Positions 12,929-19,857 of a stretch of 43,846 nucleotides of DNA are shown piece by piece. A program made the position numbers and the translations under genes. The stretch lies in NCBI GenBank assembly GCA_050742535.1, contig JBOGIQ010000011.1, forward strand, positions 1 to 43,846, written 5' to 3'. Numbering within the stretch: position 1 is the stretch's first letter; each line of letters starts with the position of its first letter. Source of the DNA: Gp6-AA40 sp050742535 (lineage in GTDB: Bacteria > Acidobacteriota > Vicinamibacteria > Vicinamibacterales > UBA2999). The notes below the pieces were generated by a model. The model made no database searches, was not told the origin of the DNA, and saw nothing but the letters and a program-made list of their open reading frames with translations.

Positions 12929-15745
12929 GTGAATCAATCGGCTCCGCCTGAAGCCAAGATCGCTCTGTTTCGTTCGCTGTTTCGCGGACGCGAGGACGTC
13001 TACCCGCGTCGGTTCGAGAACCGAAGAACTGGAAAGACCGGCTACGCGCCCGCCTGCGGCAACGAGTGGGTCCGAGGCATCTGCGAAAAGCCTCGCGTGA
13101 AATGCGGGGACTGTCCCCATCAACGATTCCTACCAGTCACCGATGACGTCATCAGATGGCACCTGTCAGGTCGCGACGGCGCTGGGGAGCCATTCGTGGC
13201 CGGTGTGTATCCGCTGCTCGTCGATGAGACCTGTTTCTTCGTGGCGATCGATTTCGACAAGGGTAGCTGGCGGGACGATGCCGCTGCGTTCATCGACATA
13301 TGTAATCGGCTCAGTCTTCCGGCCGCACTCGAACGATCACGCTCAGGGCAAGGCGCTCATGTGTGGCTCTTCTTTGATGAGGCTCTTCCCGCGGCGCTCG
13401 GGCGACGGCTCGCCTCGCACATCGTGACCGAGGCAATGGAACGTCGGCCTGATCTCGGCTTCGATTCGTACGATCGTCTGTTCCCCAATCAAGACACGCT
13501 GCCCCATGGCGGATTTGGCAATTTGATCGCTCTGCCGCTGCAGAAGGGACCCCGCGGGCAAGGCCATAGCCTCTTCCTGGATGACCACCTTGAGCCTTGG
13601 CCCGATCAGTGGGCGTTTCTGGCGAGCGTGCGCAAAATCAACCGCACACGAGTCGAAACCATCGTGCAGGATGCTGAACGGCGAGGTCGCGTTCTTGCCG
13701 TTCGCCTCCCGCCAGAAGAGGAAGACGGTGATGAACCATGGAGAGCTCCTCGGTCGCACAATCGCCGACATCTGACGCTCGTCGGCAACCTCCCGCGAAC
13801 GCTTGAACTCGTACTCGGCAATCAGATCTATATTGCGAAGGACGGACTTGACCCGGGACTGCGCAACCATATTCTGCGTCTGGCGGCTTTTCAGAACCCG
13901 GAGTTCTACCGCACGCAAGCGATGCGACTGTCCACCTACGGAAAGCCGCGCGTCATCGCCTGCGCCGAAGATCACCCCCAGCACATCGCCCTACCCAGAG
14001 GGTGCCTTGACGACCTTCAAGAGACGCTGAGCGACTTGGCTATTCGTACGACCGTCCGAGACGAACGCAACGGCGGTGCCCCGATGAACCTGACGTTTCG
14101 CGGCGACTTGCGCGCCGATCAGGCGGTGGCAGCCGAGGCGCTCGCGTCACACGACATAGGCGTGCTCGCTGCGACGACCGCATTTGGCAAGACTGTCGTT
14201 GCCGCTTCACTGATCGCCCGACGCGGCGTTAACACGCTGGTGTTAGTGCACCGGCAGCAGCTGCTCGATCAGTGGGTCGAGCGGTTATCGGCGTTCTTGG
14301 ACATCCCGGCAAAGTCTATCGGCCGGATCGGAGGTGGGCGTAGGAGACCTACCGGACAGGTCGACGTGGCGCTCATCCAAAGCCTGGTCAAGAAAGGAGT
14401 CGTTGACGATCGCGTAGCAGACTACGGCCACCTGATCGTCGACGAGTGCCATCACCTTTCTGCGCAGAGTTTCGAGGCCGTCGCACGTCAGGCTGGTGCT
14501 CGGTTTGTACTCGGATTGTCAGCAACTGTTGCCCGCAAGGATGGTCATCATCCGATCATTTTCATGCAGTGCGGCCCCGTTCGCCACCGAGTGAACGCGA
14601 AAGTCCAGGCGGCTGCCCGGCCGTTTAGCCACATCGTTCTCGTCGAACCGACGTCGTTTGTACCGAGCCGGAGTCCTGATGCCGACAAGCGCGTGGAATT
14701 CCAATCGTTGTATCAAGACCTTATTTCTGACACACGGCGGAGTCGTCGCATCAGCGAGGTCGTGATCGATGCAGCGAACAGCGGGCGGTCGCCACTGGTT
14801 TTGACGGAGCGGAACGAGCACCTCGATTGCCTTGAGGCGTTGATTGCGACTCAGGTCCGTCATCTCGTCGTACTTCGGGCCGGTCTTGGGAAGAAGGCCA
14901 GGCAAGCAACGCTTGATCGCTTGGCTGCCATTCCTCGCGACGAACCGCGTGTGATCCTCGCAACGGGAAAGTACATCGGGGAGGGGTTCGACGATGCGCG
15001 GCTGGACACTCTGGTGCTGACTCTGCCCGTGTCGTGGCGTGGTACGGTTGCCCAGTACGCCGGCCGATTACATCGGCTCTGCGAAGGCAAGAAGGAGGTG
15101 CGCATCTTCGATTTCGCGGACCTCAACGTGCCGATGCTCGCCCGCATGTTCGACCGGCGTTGCCAAGGGTATGAGGCGATCGGATACCAGATCGTCCTGC
15201 CGGCCAGTGCGATTCCCGGATGGCCGGCCGATGTCGTCCTCCCGTCGGATCCGGCCTGGAAACGCGATTACGCTGCAAGCGTGAGGAGACTCGTACGCGA
15301 CGGCGTCGAGGTGCCTCTCGCCGAGCTCTTCGTTCAATCGGCCAGGCCGACACTGGCAGATGCCAACGACGCTGGACGCGCACGGAGTGCATCAGAAGCT
15401 TTCTTGTATCGACGCCTGGAAACGCTTGCAGAAACCAAAGGGCGCTTTCGGGTCAACGTCTCTTTGCCGATCGCCTTCGATAGCGTCGGCAGCCTCGAAG
15501 TGGATCTGCTGTGCGCTGATGCTCGTGTTGCGGTGGAGATCGATGGCGCGCAGCATCTTGCCGATCCGGTCGCGTATCGGCGGGACCGTCGTAAGGACCA
15601 TTTGCTGCAGGAACAAGGCTATCTCGTACTCCGCTTCCTCGCTGAGGATGTCGGCAAAGAGCTCGATATGGTGCTCGATAGCATCCGGAGATCGTTGAGC
15701 AACCGTCGTACGACGGTGCCCCTTACGGTGATTCGGCGCACGTAG
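12929..15745 (+). CDS. TOTE-type conflict protein: archaeo-eukaryotic primase, SF2 helicase, REase-fold nuclease
   Basis: A 938-residue multidomain defence-type protein. The N-terminal third matches the primase domain of TOTE conflict systems: KIALFRSLFRGREDVYPRRF, a Cys cluster (PACGNEW ... CEKPRVKCGDC), the metal site FFVAIDFDKGSW and SGQGAHVWLFFDE. Next is a superfamily 2 helicase: ATTAFGKT (motif I), DECHH (II), LSATVARKDG (III) and QYAGRLHR (VI). The last 120 residues form a DUF559/Vsr-like endonuclease fold (GSLEVDLLCADARVAVEIDG, AQH ... YRRDRRKDHLL ... YLVLRFLAEDV) with the expected D and ExD residues. The start is uncertain: GTG 12929 has AGGA ten bases upstream, while the frame is open from GTG 12845. 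Such single-protein systems are thought to act on invading DNA. All catalytic motifs look intact. Confidence 0.88.
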   Translation: MNQSAPPEAKIALFRSLFRGREDVYPRRFENRRTGKTGYAPACGNEWVRGICEKPRVKCGDCPHQRFLPVTDDVIRWHLSGRDGAGEPFVAGVYPLLVDETCFFVAIDFDKGSWRDDAAAFIDICNRLSLPAALERSRSGQGAHVWLFFDEALPAALGRRLASHIVTEAMERRPDLGFDSYDRLFPNQDTLPHGGFGNLIALPLQKGPRGQGHSLFLDDHLEPWPDQWAFLASVRKINRTRVETIVQDAERRGRVLAVRLPPEEEDGDEPWRAPRSHNRRHLTLVGNLPRTLELVLGNQIYIAKDGLDPGLRNHILRLAAFQNPEFYRTQAMRLSTYGKPRVIACAEDHPQHIALPRGCLDDLQETLSDLAIRTTVRDERNGGAPMNLTFRGDLRADQAVAAEALASHDIGVLAATTAFGKTVVAASLIARRGVNTLVLVHRQQLLDQWVERLSAFLDIPAKSIGRIGGGRRRPTGQVDVALIQSLVKKGVVDDRVADYGHLIVDECHHLSAQSFEAVARQAGARFVLGLSATVARKDGHHPIIFMQCGPVRHRVNAKVQAAARPFSHIVLVEPTSFVPSRSPDADKRVEFQSLYQDLISDTRRSRRISEVVIDAANSGRSPLVLTERNEHLDCLEALIATQVRHLVVLRAGLGKKARQATLDRLAAIPRDEPRVILATGKYIGEGFDDARLDTLVLTLPVSWRGTVAQYAGRLHRLCEGKKEVRIFDFADLNVPMLARMFDRRCQGYEAIGYQIVLPASAIPGWPADVVLPSDPAWKRDYAASVRRLVRDGVEVPLAELFVQSARPTLADANDAGRARSASEAFLYRRLETLAETKGRFRVNVSLPIAFDSVGSLEVDLLCADARVAVEIDGAQHLADPVAYRRDRRKDHLLQEQGYLVLRFLAEDVGKELDMVLDSIRRSLSNRRTTVPLTVIRRT

Positions 15746-15925
15746 TCAGCGCGCTCCGCTCGTCGAAATGTTGCTTCAATGTCGCCTGGCAATGTCGCCC
15801 GGACCAGGAAATCCACCCGATCACTGGCGATTGTCGAAGAAAACGGCGAAAACGTTGCGAATGGCTGAGAGAAACCGATTCTCAGCGCTCGCGAGAAAAC
15901 ATTAAGAAAATCAGCGCATCGGGAG
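15746..15925. other. gap between TOTE gene and tRNA-Ser; one stem-loop
   Basis: No ORF supported. GCTGAGA (15863-15869), nine-base loop, TCTCAGC (15879-15885) could terminate either the TOTE transcript or the tRNA transcript, but no T-run follows on either strand. Confidence 0.35.
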
Positions 15926-16016
15926 TGGCGGAGAGGGTGGGATTCGAACCCACGTGCCGGTTACCCGACAAGACGCTTTCGAGGCGCCCCCGTTACGACC
16001 ACTTCGGTACCTCTCC
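15926..16016 (-). tRNA. tRNA-Ser, anticodon CGA
   Basis: Read on the minus strand: acceptor GGAGAGG pairs with CCTCTCC, discriminator G, and the 3' CCA is encoded (15926-15928). The anticodon loop is CTCGAAA (anticodon CGA, decodes UCG) on the stem GGCGC/GCGTC. The long variable arm (TTGTCGGGTAACCGGC) is typical of serine tRNAs, and the T arm is GTGGGTTCGAATCCCAC. Its 3' end faces the accessory region on the left. Confidence 0.97.
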
Positions 16017-16034
16017 GGGTCGTGTGCGACGGTT

Positions 16035-16168
16035 GTCCGGCTGAAGCCGGACTCCACGTCGTAGGCGCGCGCCCGTGCGGGCGCGCGAACACGACATTAT
16101 ATCAGCCGCTCCGCGCCCGGCCGGCACCCCTGAAGGGGCGCCCTGCGAGAAGAGGCGCCCTACGAGCG
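16035..16168. repeat. cluster of stem-loop repeats downstream of the SPFH gene
   Basis: GTCCGGCTGAAGCCGGAC (16035-16052) is a member of the TGAA-loop family. It is followed by CGCGCGCCCG-TG-CGGGCGCGCG (16066-16087), a 10-bp stem, and then two GGCGCCCT words (16137-16160) near the 3' end of the SPFH gene. They may act as terminators between the SPFH gene and the tRNA. Confidence 0.7.
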
Positions 16169-17125
16169 AGGCGGTGGCGGAACGCTGGCGCGCGGCGGCG
16201 TCGTCGTCGGGACAGACCCGAACACTTTCATCGCCGCCGCGATCATGCCCGCCACGTCGGACACCGACGCGGGAACGATCACGGAGGTCGTGCTCTTCGC
16301 CAGATGGCCGAACTGCTCGACATACTGTTCGGCCACCCGCAGCTGAACCGCTTCCATGCCGCCGTCGGTGCGAATCGCCTCGGCAACGCGGCGGATGCCT
16401 TCCGCCGTTGCCGACGCAACGGCGAGAATCGCTTGCGCCTGGCCTTCGGCTTCGTTGATCTGCTGCTGACGCGACGCTTCCGACGCCTTGATCACCTGCT
16501 GCTTCGCGCCTTCGGCGTTGTTGATCGCCGCGTCGCGCTGACCCTCCGACGTCAGAATCACGGCGCGCTTTTCGCGTTCCGCGCGCATCTGCTTTTCCAT
16601 CGCGGCGAGCACGTCCTGCGGCGGCGTGATGTTCTTGATCTCGTAGCGCAGCACCTTCACGCCCCACGCCTCCGACGCCTTGTCGAGCTCGCTCACGACC
16701 TGGGTATTGATCGTGCCGCGCTCCTCGAACGTGCGATCGAGATCGATCTTGCCCACCTCGCTTCGCAGCGTCGTCTGGGCCAGCTGGGTGATGGCGAAGA
16801 GATAGTCGGAGATGCCGTACGACGCACGCTCGGGATTCAACACCTTGAGATAGAGGATCCCGTCCACGCCGACCTGGACGTTGTCGCGCGTGATGCAGAC
16901 CTGCGCGGCAATGTCCCACGCCGTTTCCTTCAGGCTGTGGCGGTAGCGGATGACGTCGATGAACGGCACGAGCAGGTGAAAGCCGGCGTTCATCGTGGCG
17001 TGATAGCGGCCGAGGCGCTCGACGACGTAGGCGCTCTGCTGGGGTACGACAACAGCGGTCTTGAAGACGACGAAGAGGACGAAGACCGCGATGACGAGAA
17101 GGACAATCAGCGCACCATCTACCAA
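16160..17125 (-). CDS. SPFH/Band 7 membrane protein (QmcA/paraslipin type)
   Basis: 321 residues if read from TTG 17125, which has GGAG nine bases upstream and follows the nfeD-like stop after one base; the longer frame would overlap the whole tail of that gene. One N-terminal membrane helix (ALIVLLVIAVFVLFVVF) precedes the SPFH domain: VVPQQSAYVVERLGRYHATM, then ALGKIDLD-like SEVGKIDLDRTFEERGTINT and KVLRYEIKNITPP. A long charged coiled coil (KQMRAEREKRAVILTSEGQR ... AEGIRRVAEAIR) follows. Such proteins form oligomeric cages or rafts on the inner membrane and partner with NfeD proteins. The C-terminus is a proline-rich tail (PTTTPPRASVPPPPRS). Confidence 0.92.
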   Translation of the reverse strand: MVDGALIVLLVIAVFVLFVVFKTAVVVPQQSAYVVERLGRYHATMNAGFHLLVPFIDVIRYRHSLKETAWDIAAQVCITRDNVQVGVDGILYLKVLNPERASYGISDYLFAITQLAQTTLRSEVGKIDLDRTFEERGTINTQVVSELDKASEAWGVKVLRYEIKNITPPQDVLAAMEKQMRAEREKRAVILTSEGQRDAAINNAEGAKQQVIKASEASRQQQINEAEGQAQAILAVASATAEGIRRVAEAIRTDGGMEAVQLRVAEQYVEQFGHLAKSTTSVIVPASVSDVAGMIAAAMKVFGSVPTTTPPRASVPPPPRS

Positions 17126-17126
17126 C

Positions 17127-17582
17127 TCAGCGACTCCTTTCGGACCGGATGTCCAGTTCCAGACCGCGGACGGCAACCACGCGCGCCCGCTCACCAGGCT
17201 CCACCGGAACGGCGTCGACGTTCCGCACTGTCCACGTCGCGCCGCGCACTTCCGCGCGACCGTGCTGGCCGCCGGCAATCGCGACCAGCGGGATCGCCAG
17301 CTCGCCGACGATCGAATCGACCGCTTCAGCGCGCTCGGCGATGTTCATCCGCTCGAGCAGCGGCTTGCGGAAGAACGCCAGGCAGACAATGGAGAGCACC
17401 GAGAACAGACCCCACTGCAGCGCGTCGGACTCGACGAGTCCCATCACGTCCAGCAGGCCGACGAGCAGCGCCGAGACGGCGAAGAAGATGAAGAAGAAGC
17501 CGCCGGGCGTCGCCAGCTCGATCGCGGCCAGCAACAAGCCGAGCAGAATCCAGTACCACCAGATCATGAGTGAGTCGGCCAT
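17127..17582 (-). CDS. NfeD-family membrane protein
   Basis: 151 residues from ATG 17582 (ATG 17567 and GTG 17600 are alternatives; none has a strong ribosome site). Three membrane segments lie in the first 75 residues (WWYWILLGLLLAAIEL, GGFFFIFFAVSALLVGLL, GLFSVLSIVCLAFF). A soluble OB-fold domain follows, with GELAIPLVAIAGGQHGRAEV and GARARVV-type strands (PVEPGERARVVAVRGLELDI). This short form lacks the ClpP-like protease domain of long NfeD. The stop is followed after one base by the SPFH gene, the usual NfeD-SPFH pairing for membrane-domain organisation. Confidence 0.9.
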   Translation of the reverse strand: MADSLMIWWYWILLGLLLAAIELATPGGFFFIFFAVSALLVGLLDVMGLVESDALQWGLFSVLSIVCLAFFRKPLLERMNIAERAEAVDSIVGELAIPLVAIAGGQHGRAEVRGATWTVRNVDAVPVEPGERARVVAVRGLELDIRSERSR

Positions 17583-17585
17583 ATT

Positions 17586-17672
17586 AGACACGAAGTTCAC
17601 GAAGAGATCGAAGGACCCGAAAGTGTACCCGGGATCTTCGATGTCTTCGTGATCTGCGTGATCTGCGTGATC
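17586..17672. repeat. (C)ACGAAG-type repeat patch between nfeD-like gene and tadA
   Basis: ACACGAAGTTCACGAAGAG on the left and CTTCGATGTCTTCGTGATC on the right form imperfect inverted arms, with GTGATCTGC/GTGATCTGC/GTGATCAGC tandem units beside them. Member of the family also found at about 18866, 19734, 34626 and 37294. Confidence 0.6.
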
Positions 17673-18117
17673 AGCGGCGCTTCTCGCGGAAAAACTGCTG
17701 AATCAGCTCTCGGCAATCCGCCTCCAGAACCCCGCCGGTGACCGTGAAGCGGTGGTTCAGGCCCGGGATTTCGTGGCCTCGTAGAGTTGATACGAGGGCG
17801 CCGGTCCTGGGTTCCAGGGCGCCGAAGACCACCTCGCGGACGCGGGCGTGGACCAGCGCACCGACGCACATCAGGCACGGTTCGACGGTCACATACACGG
17901 TTGTATCCGTCAGGCGGTAGTTGCCAATGTGCGCCGCCGCGGCGCGCAGCGCCAACACCTCGGCGTGCGCGGTCGGATCGACCGCCGCGATCGGCTGATT
18001 GAAGGCGCGCGCCACAATCTCGCCGCCAGCAACCACGACGGCACCGATCGGCACCTCGCCAGCGGCGAGCGCCAGCCGCGCCTGCTCCAAGGCCGCGCGC
18101 ATGAACGGTTCGTGCAC
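17671..18117 (-). CDS. tadA: tRNA-specific adenosine deaminase
   Basis: Converts wobble A34 to inosine in tRNA-Arg(ACG); cytoplasmic zinc enzyme. 148 residues with the deaminase signature H51-A-E53 (TAHAEVLAL) and PCLMC (80-84), in which H51, C81 and C84 bind zinc and E53 is the proton shuttle. VPIGAVVV and NQPI segments around the substrate pocket are normal for TadA. The C-terminal helix LEADCRELIQQFFREKR is the family's usual end. The start at 18117 could instead be the ATG five codons in. Stands divergent to the HAD hydrolase across a 9-bp tandem repeat. Confidence 0.95.
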   Translation of the reverse strand: MHEPFMRAALEQARLALAAGEVPIGAVVVAGGEIVARAFNQPIAAVDPTAHAEVLALRAAAAHIGNYRLTDTTVYVTVEPCLMCVGALVHARVREVVFGALEPRTGALVSTLRGHEIPGLNHRFTVTGGVLEADCRELIQQFFREKRR

Positions 18118-18128
18118 TGGGGAATTTT

Positions 18129-18178
18129 ATCGTTCGAATCGTTCGGGTCGTTCGAATCGTTCGAATCGTTCGAGTACG
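18129..18178 (+). repeat. 9-bp tandem repeat (CGTTCGAAT), about five units
   Basis: Successive units CGTTCGAAT, CGTTCGGGT, CGTTCGAAT, CGTTCGAAT and CGTTCGAGT fill the gap between divergent tadA and the HAD gene, where both promoters would have to be. Unit number could vary between strains. Confidence 0.85.
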
Positions 18179-18187
18179 ATCGTTCTC

Positions 18188-18913
18188 GTGGCGGTCGAAC
18201 TCCTGTCGCTCGACGCGGGCGGCGTGCTCATCTTTCCCAATTTCGAGCGAATCAGCGACACGTTCGCGCGGCACGGCATCCATGTGTCGCCCGACGCGCT
18301 CCGCGCCGCCGATCCGCACGGGCGCTTTGCGGTGGACACGGCCGATCGCGTCGCACGGACGAGCGACGCGGATCGCGGGTCGATGTACTTCCGGATCATG
18401 TTCGAGCGCGCGGGGGTGCCGCCCGACGCGCCGGTTCAGGGCGCCCTCGACGAGCTCTGGGCGTATCACACGGAACACAACCTCTGGGAATACGTGCCGC
18501 CCGGCGCGCGCGCCGCGCTCGAGGGTCTGGCGGCGAGCGGCCTGCCGCTGGCGATCGGATCCAACGCCAATGGCATCGTTCACCGCGTGTTCGAGCGGAC
18601 GGGGCTCAGCCGCTACTTCAGCGTGATCTGCGACTCACACCTGGAAGGCGTCGAGAAGCCGGACCGGCGCTTCTTCGAAATTCTGGTCGCCCGTGCGGGC
18701 GGACGCCCGGAGACGACGCTGCACGTCGGCGACCTGTATCACGTGGACGTCGCCGGCGCGCGGGCCGCGGGGCTGCAGGCGATGCTGTTCGATCCGCACG
18801 ATCTGTACGAGGGGTATGACGTTCAGCGTGTCAAAACGCTTCATGAACTCGCTGCGTTCGTCACCCGCGTTAACCACGAAGAACACGAAGGATCGAAGAT
18901 CACGAAGAGATGA
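18188..18913 (+). CDS. HAD-superfamily hydrolase
   Basis: 241 residues from GTG 18188, chosen because homology begins at once (ELLSLDAGGVLIF). Haloacid-dehalogenase fold: nucleophile D9 in LDAGGV (the usual second Asp of DxD is Gly here, as in some HAD-IA members), motif II IGSNAN, motif III EKPDRRFF, motif IV HVGDLYHVDVAGA. Probable small-molecule phosphatase; the missing second Asp weakens that assignment. The last 14 residues (VNHEEHEGSKITKR) are not HAD sequence: they are the translation of a dispersed AACCACGAAGAACACGAAGG-type repeat, so the original stop was overrun. The TGA overlaps the ATG of the next gene. Confidence 0.88.
   Translation: MAVELLSLDAGGVLIFPNFERISDTFARHGIHVSPDALRAADPHGRFAVDTADRVARTSDADRGSMYFRIMFERAGVPPDAPVQGALDELWAYHTEHNLWEYVPPGARAALEGLAASGLPLAIGSNANGIVHRVFERTGLSRYFSVICDSHLEGVEKPDRRFFEILVARAGGRPETTLHVGDLYHVDVAGARAAGLQAMLFDPHDLYEGYDVQRVKTLHELAAFVTRVNHEEHEGSKITKR
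18866..18912 (+). repeat. AACCACGAAG-type repeat arm forming the end of the HAD gene
   Basis: TTAACCACGAAGAACACGAA then GGATCGAAGATCACGAAGAG. Same unit as the left arms at 19734 and 37294; here without a right arm. Confidence 0.7.
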
Positions 18914-19707
18914 AGGCCATGAAAGGTTGTTTCGTCACCGCGTGCGCCGCGATTGTCCTCACGGCCATGACCGCCGCGGGCGGCCAGGACGCGGCATCGT
19001 TTTCAGCCGCGTCCATCAGGCGAAACACGTCGGGCCTTCCCTACAGTCAATCCGCCGATCGGCCTGATGGCCTCGCGCTCATCAACGAACGGCTGCGCGA
19101 TGTCATTCTCTTCGCCTTCGGGCTCTACGAGTTCCAGCTGACAGGCGATCCGGCCTGGGTGTCGCGCGACCGTTTCGACATCTCCGCGCGCGCCGAGGGC
19201 GCACTGTCGCTCGAGCAGAAACGCGCCCGGCTGCGCCGGCTGCTGGCCGACCGTTTCGAACTGCGGGTGCGCACCGAGAGACGCGAACAGCCTGTCTATG
19301 CGCTGATCCGAGCCGGCACCAGCCCCGGCGCCGGATTGCAGGGCCGCGATTGCACGCGTCCGGGAATCGGAGGCCTCGCCTGCGATCGCGGGATCGCTGC
19401 GGCCGACGGTGGCGTGATGCGAATGGGCGGAATCCCGATGGCGCGTCTCGCCGCGTTCCTCGGCGGGGTACTCGGCCGCGTGGTCATCGACGAAACGAAC
19501 CTCATGGGACCGTTCGACGTGGATCTGCGGTGGAGACCTGATATCGGATTGAGCCCGGACCTGACGGCGGCAGCGAAGCAACAGATCGAGGCGAGACCTG
19601 CGCTGCCTGTCGCCCTTCGTGAACAGCTGAGGCTCGAGCTGCAATCACGCCGCGCCGCGGTGGAATTGCTCGTCGTCGAAGCGATCTCCCCGCCGACAGC
19701 TGATTAA
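18910..19707 (+). CDS. TIGR03435 family secreted protein (solitary copy)
   Basis: 265 residues with signal peptide (MKAMKGCFVTACAAIVLTAM). Family landmarks: FSAASIRRNTSG, LINERLRDVILFAFGLYEFQ, WVSRDRFDISARAEG, RLRRLLADRFELRVRTERRE, RVVIDETNLMGPFDVDLRW, PVALREQLRLELQSRRAAVE and LLVVEAISPPTAD. The ATG overlaps the HAD stop (ATGA). Unlike the four copies at 3-10 kb there is no Cys-rich peptide next to it, and its DNA is as GC-rich as the core genes around it. Function unknown. Confidence 0.92.
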   Translation: MKAMKGCFVTACAAIVLTAMTAAGGQDAASFSAASIRRNTSGLPYSQSADRPDGLALINERLRDVILFAFGLYEFQLTGDPAWVSRDRFDISARAEGALSLEQKRARLRRLLADRFELRVRTERREQPVYALIRAGTSPGAGLQGRDCTRPGIGGLACDRGIAAADGGVMRMGGIPMARLAAFLGGVLGRVVIDETNLMGPFDVDLRWRPDIGLSPDLTAAAKQQIEARPALPVALREQLRLELQSRRAAVELLVVEAISPPTAD

Positions 19708-19733
19708 GTAAACATCGCCGCGTTTGTCACCCG

Positions 19734-19850
19734 CCTTTAACCACGAAGAGCACGAAGATATCGAAGCTCACGAAGAACGTTTTTGTGAAAGCTGTTCTTC
19801 GCGTTCTTCGCGCTCTTCGCGCTCTTCGCGGCTTCGTGGTTATGGCGAGT
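19734..19850. repeat. long inverted (CCAC)GAAG repeat between TIGR03435 gene and ilvA
   Basis: Left arm TTTAACCACGAAGAGCACGA; right arm CTCTTCGCGGCTTCGTGGTTAT. Within the right half, CTTCGCGTT, CTTCGCGCT, CTTCGCGCT and CTTCGCGG are 9-bp tandem units. It sits between convergent genes and could fold into a long imperfect hairpin that ends both transcripts. Confidence 0.75.
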
Positions 19851-19857
19851 GACGGCC

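Noticed and set aside
15926..16016. att direct repeat of the tRNA-Ser 3' end within the window
   Set aside because: I looked for GTGGGTTCGAATCCCAC-like sequence elsewhere in 1-16 kb and saw none; no integrase gene is present either.
18127..18399. Minus-strand ORF ending in RFERFERPERFER
   Set aside because: The motif is the translation of the 9-bp DNA repeat; the frame lies opposite the HAD gene.
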